A stretch of 6,386 nt of DNA from Marinilabiliales bacterium (GTDB lineage Bacteria; Bacteroidota; Bacteroidia; Bacteroidales; BM523). Location: contig PKSZ01000134.1 in NCBI GenBank assembly GCA_002869425.1, forward strand, positions 1 to 6,386, given 5' to 3'. Of the stretch, positions 1 through 4,502 are shown piece by piece. The notes under the pieces are model-generated. The model was not told where the DNA came from, searched no databases, and saw nothing but the letters and a program-made list of their open reading frames with translations. A program made the translations under genes and the position numbers. Each line of letters opens with the position of its first letter. Position 1 is the first letter of the stretch.

Positions 1-1037
1 AAGTATTAAACCAAATCATGACATTTGCACACAATATGCTTGAAAATACCAAAGGGGGTATGATTGCCGGCATTGGTATTGTGATACTTTTTTGGTCGGT
101 AATGAAGGTATTGGGTAACATTGAAGCTTCTTTCAATGACGTTTGGAACATCAAAAGGCCAAGATCTATACTCAGGAAATTCAGTGATTATTTATCTATA
201 ATGCTGATATCACCAGTATTTATTATCATTTCCAGTAGTTTGAATGTGTTTATTACATCATACATTGCACATGCGGCGGAAAATGGTGAAATAATGGAAT
301 ATTTTGGTCCGGCCTTGCTGGTTCTTGTAAAATTTGTACCCTACCTTCTGATATGGACATTGCTTACAGTTATTTATCTGATGATGCCCAATACAAAAGT
401 TAAATTTGGTTCTGGACTGCTTGCCGGAGTCATTGCAGGAACACTATTGCAGATTCTCCAGTGGGGATATATAAACTTCCAGGTGGTCTTATCCAACTAC
501 AATGCCATATATGGTAGTTTTGCGGCCTTACCCCTTTTGCTTATTTGGCTAAGAATAAGCTGGTTAATTATACTTTTTGGAGCAGAAATTTCATTCGCCA
601 AACAAAATGTTCATCACTATGAATTTGAAGCAGATTCTCAAAACATAAGTCCTGCATATAAGAGATTACTCAGTTTGATAACGTCTCACCTACTGGTACA
701 AAATTTCGCCAAAGGAAAACATGCGCTAACCACAGCAGAGATATCCAAAGAACTTGAAATTCCTATTCGAATTGTTAGAACCATCCTTTTTGAACTGCAT
801 GAGGCAGGTATTATTTCGGAAACGCGCACAGAAAGTGAAAAAGAAAGTGCTTTCCAACCAGCCAAAGACATTCATAAAATTACGATTCAGGATATTATTG
901 AAGCACTGGATAACAATGGAATTGATAGCATCAAAATAAAAATTAGCGAACAAAAAAGAATTATCAGTGAATCCTTAGTGAAATTTAACGATATTCTTAA
1001 AAATTCTGAAGCAAATAAATTACTAATGGAGATATAA
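1..1037 (+). CDS. YihY/virulence factor BrkB family membrane protein with C-terminal winged-helix-like domain (5' end missing)
   Basis: This is an inner-membrane protein of the YihY/BrkB family, whose biochemical function is not settled. The frame is open to the window edge (V-L-N-Q-I precede the first Met at 18), so the start lies outside and the first membrane helix or so is missing. Counting from the Met at 18 (339 residues), hydrophobic segments lie at about 14-32, 57-82, 97-122, 131-155 and 168-193. The family hallmark is clear at 164-194: a YGSFAALPLLLIWL stretch, then GAEISFA. The N-x-x-W of the family is at 40-43. After a short linker, residues about 214-285 look like a winged helix: LTTAEISKELEIP, then RIVRTILFELHEAGII. 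This suggests a cytosolic DNA-, RNA- or ligand-sensing tail, but that is inference. The stop codon abuts the next start, so the two genes are probably translationally coupled. E. coli YihY was once wrongly called RNase BN; that name should not be carried over. Confidence 0.9.
   Translation, partial: VLNQIMTFAHNMLENTKGGMIAGIGIVILFWSVMKVLGNIEASFNDVWNIKRPRSILRKFSDYLSIMLISPVFIIISSSLNVFITSYIAHAAENGEIMEYFGPALLVLVKFVPYLLIWTLLTVIYLMMPNTKVKFGSGLLAGVIAGTLLQILQWGYINFQVVLSNYNAIYGSFAALPLLLIWLRISWLIILFGAEISFAKQNVHHYEFEADSQNISPAYKRLLSLITSHLLVQNFAKGKHALTTAEISKELEIPIRIVRTILFELHEAGIISETRTESEKESAFQPAKDIHKITIQDIIEALDNNGIDSIKIKISEQKRIISESLVKFNDILKNSEANKLLMEI
1028..1032 (+). promoter_or_regulatory. Shine-Dalgarno-like GGAGA for the SUI1 gene
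   Basis: GGAGA lies inside the last codons of the membrane-protein gene, five bases before the ATG at 1038. Bacteroidota genes often lack such a site, so its presence here supports the 1038 start and reinitiation directly after the upstream TAA. Confidence 0.5.
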
Positions 1038-1391
1038 ATGGGGAAAGATAACGACTGGAAAAGCAGATTAAATGTAGTATACTCTACAAACCCTGATTTT
1101 CAATACGAAAAAGAGGAAGATAAAGTGGAAGAAACGCTTCCTCCACAGCAACAAAAGTTAAAGATATTTCTTGATCGAAAACAAAGAAAAGGCAAAACGG
1201 TAAGTCTTATCAGTGGTTTTACAGGAACAGAAGAAGACCTAAAAGATCTGGCCAAATTACTGAAAACTAAATGTGGAGCAGGAGGATCAGCTAAGGATGG
1301 TGAAATCATCATTCAGGGAGATTTTCGGGATAAAATTCTGAATATTTTACAAGCTGAAGGCTATACCAATACCAAAAAAGCAGGGGGATAA
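1038..1391 (+). CDS. yciH: SUI1/eIF1-type translation factor, YciH family
   Basis: This 117-residue protein belongs to the SUI1 family, the bacterial relatives of eukaryotic initiation factor eIF1. The family is thought to bind the small ribosomal subunit and influence start-site fidelity; the role in bacteria is only partly understood. The N-terminal [11 protein letters not shown] (11-21) matches the short lead found in YciH proteins. A charged linker follows (22-38). The SUI1 fold spans about 40-117, with a basic loop RKQRKGK (47-53), V-S-L-I-S-G-F (55-61), [21 protein letters not shown] (75-95) and the closing A-G-G. Length and domain layout match a complete family member. The ATG directly follows the stop of the membrane-protein gene and has GGAGA upstream, so the pair forms an operon. 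I see no T-run after the gene on the + strand, so its termination is unclear. Confidence 0.95.
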   Translation: MGKDNDWKSRLNVVYSTNPDFQYEKEEDKVEETLPPQQQKLKIFLDRKQRKGKTVSLISGFTGTEEDLKDLAKLLKTKCGAGGSAKDGEIIIQGDFRDKILNILQAEGYTNTKKAGG

Positions 1392-1421
1392 AAAAAGGCC
1401 GTCTCCTTTTGCGAAACGGCC
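1390..1421 (-). terminator. Intrinsic terminator of the fused hydro-lyase gene
   Basis: GGCCGT at 1397-1402 and ACGGCC at 1416-1421 form a perfect 6-bp GC-rich stem with a 13-base loop. On the minus strand the stem is followed by seven T residues (the A-run at 1390-1396), which is a classic Rho-independent terminator about 20 bases after the minus-strand stop. Its T-run overlaps the last bases of the convergent SUI1 gene. Read on the + strand, the hairpin has no T-run after it, so it should work mainly in the minus direction. A second, weaker, AT-rich hairpin lies between it and the minus-strand stop, at about 1422-1448. Confidence 0.85.
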
Positions 1422-1440
1422 CCTGTTCTATAAAAAAGCT

Positions 1441-3246
1441 TTATAACAAGCCTCCCTTTTGATATATTTTGAGTTGCACTTCAGAAAATGCATTCCCCAT
1501 TACTGATTTACCATTTGTTTTATTGATGAGTTCTCCTGTTTTGAAATTTACAGAAACCGTATCACCATCATTTAATCCCAGTGCCTTGATGGAATCATAA
1601 GTCATTATTGGCATTGCTGCATTGATTGCATTTCTTTCGTAAATAGCACCAAAAGACTCAGCAACGATACACTGAACGCCTAAAGCCTTAAAACAATCTA
1701 CTGCTTGCTGACGGGAACTTCCAGCACCAAAGTTCTTATGCGTAATTACAATATCACCGGGGGTTGCTTTCTTTGCAAAATCTTCGTACCCTTTTAAATT
1801 ATCAAAAGTATACTGTCCCATTTCGTTGATATCTGTAATGGCAAGATACCTGTTATGGAAAATCATATCTGTATCGATATTGTCTTGTTGGATATACCAT
1901 ACACGACCTTCAACGATGGTAGGTTTGTCTCCTGAGTCATCTTTTTTCACAACATCCATTGCTTTCAGGTAAGCTTTTTTCTCAAATTCAGCAGGAGTTG
2001 AAGGAATATCATATTCGTTTGAAATATATCCAGCTACAGCGGAAGAAGCAACGACTACAGGTGATGCAAGATAAACTTCTCCTTTACCTTGTTTTCCTGC
2101 AAAATTTCTGTTTCCTGTAGATATGGTTACCTCACCCGGACAATTCTGTCCAACCTGACCAGCAGCACATCCAGCACAACCAGCATTAGAAACCAAAGCT
2201 CCAGCATCTTTAAAAATCTTAATGATTCCTTCCTCCAGGCATTGTTGCCATACTTCATCGGTAGAAGGAACTATTTTCAGTACTACACCCGGAGCAACTT
2301 TACGATCTTTCAATATTCTGGCCGTTTCGCGCATATCTTCTATTCGTCCGTTGGTACAACTTCCAATAAAAGCAGAATCAATTTTAATTTTTTGCGCTTC
2401 TTCAACACTGATAGTATCCTCCGGATGACCCGGACGAGATACTCTCATCACAAACTGGCTTACATCAATATCCTCTTCCAAGGCATATACAGCATCTGCA
2501 TCTGCATAAACAGGATCAATCTTTTTTCCAATAGACTTCTCGCTATACTCAACAATTTCTTTGGATGGAGGAATCATAACAATAATAGCTCCCATTTCCG
2601 TACCCATTGAAGCAATTGTAATTCTATCACCAAGAGAAAGTCCTTCGATAGCTTCACCATACAACTCCACAGAATATCCAAGCAGTGTATTTGCTCCAAA
2701 TTTGTTCAAAAGATTCAAAACAATATCTTTTGCAGTAACCCCTTCAGGAAGCTTACCCTTAAAATTCAATTTTGCTGAAGCCGGCACCTTAAACCAAACT
2801 GAACCATGCGCCCATGTAGCAGCAATGTCCTGATCGCCCATTCCTTGTCCGAATGCACCAACAGCACCCATAATGTTTGCATGTGAATCGGTTGAAACAA
2901 ATGTACTTCCCGGATAAACCAAACCTCTGTCTATGGCGAGGTGCGTTCCAATTCCAGCATTGATATCATAAATTTTAATTCCTTTTTCACGAGCATACAT
3001 TCGGCAGGTATGTTGATTAACCGCATACTTCTGATCAGAACCTGTGGGGTTACAATCGAAAGTAAAAATAGTTTTTGATGGATCTTCAATGTCCAAACCA
3101 TTTTCTCTCAGATTTTTCACCACATTTGCTCCTCCAAAATCACGGGCAGCACGAGTATCAATCATAACATCAATAATTTCCCCCGGCTTTACCACTTTGT
3201 GATTAGAGTGATTTGCAAGAATTTTTTCAATAATAGTCATTCCCAT
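1441..3246 (-). CDS. Aconitase-family hydro-lyase: fused large and small subunits, 3-isopropylmalate dehydratase / homoaconitase type
   Basis: This is a [4Fe-4S] hydro-lyase that should isomerise a 2-hydroxy acid by dehydration and rehydration. Residues are numbered from the ATG at 3246 (601 aa). The large-subunit part (about 1-422) carries D-S-H at 120-122, GAFGQGMGDQD, WFKVP and the three cluster cysteines 297, 357 and 360. Their spacing of 60 and 3 is the same as in E. coli LeuC. After a linker, the small-subunit part (about 444-601) carries D-N-I-D-T-D, the specificity loop, GAGSSRQQA (507-515) and SFGAIYERNAIN. The length is close to an archaeal-type LeuC plus LeuD, so this is a clean fusion and not the longer AcnA or AcnB. 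The start MGMTIIEKIL is typical of the family; an in-frame TTG at 3252 and an ATG at 3240 are alternatives. Oddities are Asp64-Cys65 in place of Asp-His and the loop Y-L-A-I at 467-470. No other leucine, lysine or TCA genes are in view, so the substrate is open: isopropylmalate, or a dimethylmalate-like acid. Confidence 0.9.
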   Translation of the reverse strand: MGMTIIEKILANHSNHKVVKPGEIIDVMIDTRAARDFGGANVVKNLRENGLDIEDPSKTIFTFDCNPTGSDQKYAVNQHTCRMYAREKGIKIYDINAGIGTHLAIDRGLVYPGSTFVSTDSHANIMGAVGAFGQGMGDQDIAATWAHGSVWFKVPASAKLNFKGKLPEGVTAKDIVLNLLNKFGANTLLGYSVELYGEAIEGLSLGDRITIASMGTEMGAIIVMIPPSKEIVEYSEKSIGKKIDPVYADADAVYALEEDIDVSQFVMRVSRPGHPEDTISVEEAQKIKIDSAFIGSCTNGRIEDMRETARILKDRKVAPGVVLKIVPSTDEVWQQCLEEGIIKIFKDAGALVSNAGCAGCAAGQVGQNCPGEVTISTGNRNFAGKQGKGEVYLASPVVVASSAVAGYISNEYDIPSTPAEFEKKAYLKAMDVVKKDDSGDKPTIVEGRVWYIQQDNIDTDMIFHNRYLAITDINEMGQYTFDNLKGYEDFAKKATPGDIVITHKNFGAGSSRQQAVDCFKALGVQCIVAESFGAIYERNAINAAMPIMTYDSIKALGLNDGDTVSVNFKTGELINKTNGKSVMGNAFSEVQLKIYQKGGLL

Positions 3247-3273
3247 AACCAAATAATTTTAGATTTTGAATAA

Positions 3274-3281
3274 CAAAAATA
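3274..3281 (-). promoter_or_regulatory. Bacteroidota-type -7 promoter box for the hydro-lyase gene
   Basis: Read on the minus strand this is TATTTTTG, a full match to the Bacteroidota sigma factor -7 consensus TAnnTTTG. It lies 27 bases before the ATG at 3246, which would give a very short leader of about 20 bases. No good -33 TTTG box is present at the usual spacing, only a T-rich run near 3305-3310. No Shine-Dalgarno site is visible before the start, which is normal in this phylum. Confidence 0.45.
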
Positions 3282-3365
3282 ATAAAACCCTCTATGCAGA
3301 AATTAAAAAACACAGTGATATTTATCATACATTTTATACAACATCATTAACAGTAAAATACTGAG

Positions 3366-3405
3366 AAAATAAAAAGCAAGAATAAAAACTGCTTTTACTA
3401 CTTGC
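3366..3405 (-). terminator. Intrinsic terminator of the 272-aa secreted protein gene
   Basis: On the minus strand, GCAAG (3405-3401) pairs with CTTGC (3380-3376). An inner TAAAA/TTTTA pairing closes the middle of the hairpin. The stem is followed by TTTTTATTTT (3375-3366). The stop codon TAG at 3400-3398 sits inside the hairpin, so the last two sense codons form part of the stem. The stem is AT-rich but the geometry and T-run are good. It would separate this unit from the hydro-lyase gene. Confidence 0.7.
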
Positions 3406-4216
3406 CAACAGAATTTGACAATTGCGCTACCTTTTGTTTTCGTGTTATTTTATCATCCGATTCAGTATACAGGACATCTCCTGTAGCAGCGTCAAACACC
3501 ATAGTATAAGTATTTTTCGTATTGATATTTAACAAATATGCTTTTGAAGAATCCTTGTCAGCAATAGCCTTAGCTATAACTTCTGGTTCCACTATTTTGT
3601 ACGGATGCTTATAAAGCTGACCAAATTCATCTTCCTTCATTCCCGGCCCAAAAAAATCTTTGCTTACCAAAAGCTCCTTGTCTTTAATAGCTGGTGCCTT
3701 AGATACATAATAAGCATTGAGTTTATCCTTTGCACCCATTGTGATCTTTTCACTTTTAACCAAATCCAATGCAGAGTTTATAGATTTAATCATATGTGGC
3801 ATACGATAAGCACATTCCTCATAATTTCTCTCTGTATTCAAACCATCGACCATTGCATAAGCAACAAGGTGTAAAACAGTGTATTTAGAAATATCCGGTT
3901 TACCACCAATAATCAAAGCCAGTTGATGCTGATCTGCATTCAGTATGGTAAAAGTAAGTGGTAAAATAAAAGACAAATTCTCATCTGAAATCAGGTTGTT
4001 GATCTCCTTCATCGGTTTGAATTCGTACTCTGAATGCGTCCAGTATTCCTTCATGGCCTGCTGAATAGCCTCGTCATAAGCCCTATTTCCTAGAAGTGCA
4101 ACCACTGTTTTGGTTTTAGGTACTGCAAGTACGCCCTTATTTTTGTAGCTATTTGCATATTGAGACTGTCCAACTAAGGTAGTAAAAAGAAAAACAAGTA
4201 ATAAAAAATACTTCAT
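3398..4216 (-). CDS. Exported protein of unknown function (272 aa)
   Basis: I do not recognise a named family. The protein starts with a standard signal peptide: MKY, a hydrophobic core FLLLVFLFTTLVG, and a probable cut near residue 18 (Gln at +1, common in Bacteroidota). There is no lipobox cysteine and no T9SS tail, so it is predicted to be a soluble periplasmic protein. The mature part opens with KTKTVVALLGNRAYDEAIQQAMKEYW (35-59), which looks like a strand-helix start of an alpha/beta fold. A central Y-T-V-L-H-L-V-A-Y-A (112-121) follows, then a helical stretch at about 139-170. The C-terminal part (226-255) has Y-L-L-N-I and MVFDAATGDVLYTES, which resembles a beta-hairpin. There is a single cysteine, at 135. 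It lies 52 bp after the T9SS gene, with no terminator between them, so the two could be co-transcribed. It has its own terminator overlapping its stop codon. The start ATG is at 4216 and no ribosome-binding site is visible. Confidence 0.85.
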   Translation of the reverse strand: MKYFLLLVFLFTTLVGQSQYANSYKNKGVLAVPKTKTVVALLGNRAYDEAIQQAMKEYWTHSEYEFKPMKEINNLISDENLSFILPLTFTILNADQHQLALIIGGKPDISKYTVLHLVAYAMVDGLNTERNYEECAYRMPHMIKSINSALDLVKSEKITMGAKDKLNAYYVSKAPAIKDKELLVSKDFFGPGMKEDEFGQLYKHPYKIVEPEVIAKAIADKDSSKAYLLNINTKNTYTMVFDAATGDVLYTESDDKITRKQKVAQLSNSVGK

Positions 4217-4254
4217 GGCAATATTTTTATGTTTCTATTAATTTCTAAGATAAG

Positions 4255-4262
4255 AAAATGTA
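4255..4262 (-). promoter_or_regulatory. Possible weak -7 box for the 272-aa secreted protein gene
   Basis: The minus strand reads TACATTTT, one mismatch from TAnnTTTG, 38 bases before the ATG at 4216. I see no -33 partner, and AT-rich spacers produce such matches by chance. Read-through from the upstream T9SS gene is an equally good explanation for expression. Confidence 0.2.
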
Positions 4263-4268
4263 CATCAA

Positions 4269-4502
4269 CTATGGATTAATGATTGTAATTTTTTTCACCA
4301 AAAACTCTCCCTGAGCATCAATTGTCAAGTTATAAACTCCCGCACCAAGAGATTCTACTTGCAACTTCGTATCCTTGCTATCTGTTTCATTTGTATAAAA
4401 AATGCGTCCTGTTAAATCATTTATGGTAATCTTTTTTATCCCGGCAGGAAGATTGTTTACATACAAAATATCCTTTGCAGGTACAGGAAAAACTTCAACC
4501 TT
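4269..4502 (-). other. Type IX secretion C-terminal sorting domain (type A)
   Basis: The last 77 residues form the Por secretion tail: a Pro-rich entry V-F-P-V-P-A-K-D, a central I-N-D-L-T-G-R strand, the G-A-G-V-Y-N-L-T-I motif and a terminal basic-hydrophobic K-K-I-T-I-I-N-P. In this family the domain directs outer-membrane translocation and is usually cleaved, with the protein then attached to A-LPS or released. Confidence 0.85.

Noticed and set aside
1..1037. Calling the YihY-type protein ribonuclease BN
   Set aside because: RNase BN activity in E. coli belongs to a different, zinc-dependent protein. The old name for YihY is a known misassignment, and this protein is plainly an integral membrane protein.
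1397..1421. The same hairpin as terminator of the SUI1 gene on the + strand
   Set aside because: The bases after ACGGCC on the + strand are CCTGTTCTATAAAAAAG, with no T-run.
2089..2610. 173-codon open frame on the + strand inside the hydro-lyase gene
   Set aside because: It is antisense to a region carrying the cluster cysteines of a clear enzyme. Its translation is rich in Ser, Asn, Phe and Ile with no recognisable motif, as expected for a shadow frame.
3250..3252. TTG as the start of the hydro-lyase
   Set aside because: The ATG two codons later gives MGMTIIEKIL, a typical family N-terminus. TTG starts are rare and nothing here favours one.
3605..3874. 89-codon open frame on the + strand opposite the 272-aa secreted protein
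   Set aside because: It lies fully antisense to a gene with a signal peptide and terminator, and its composition is low-complexity with no start signal.
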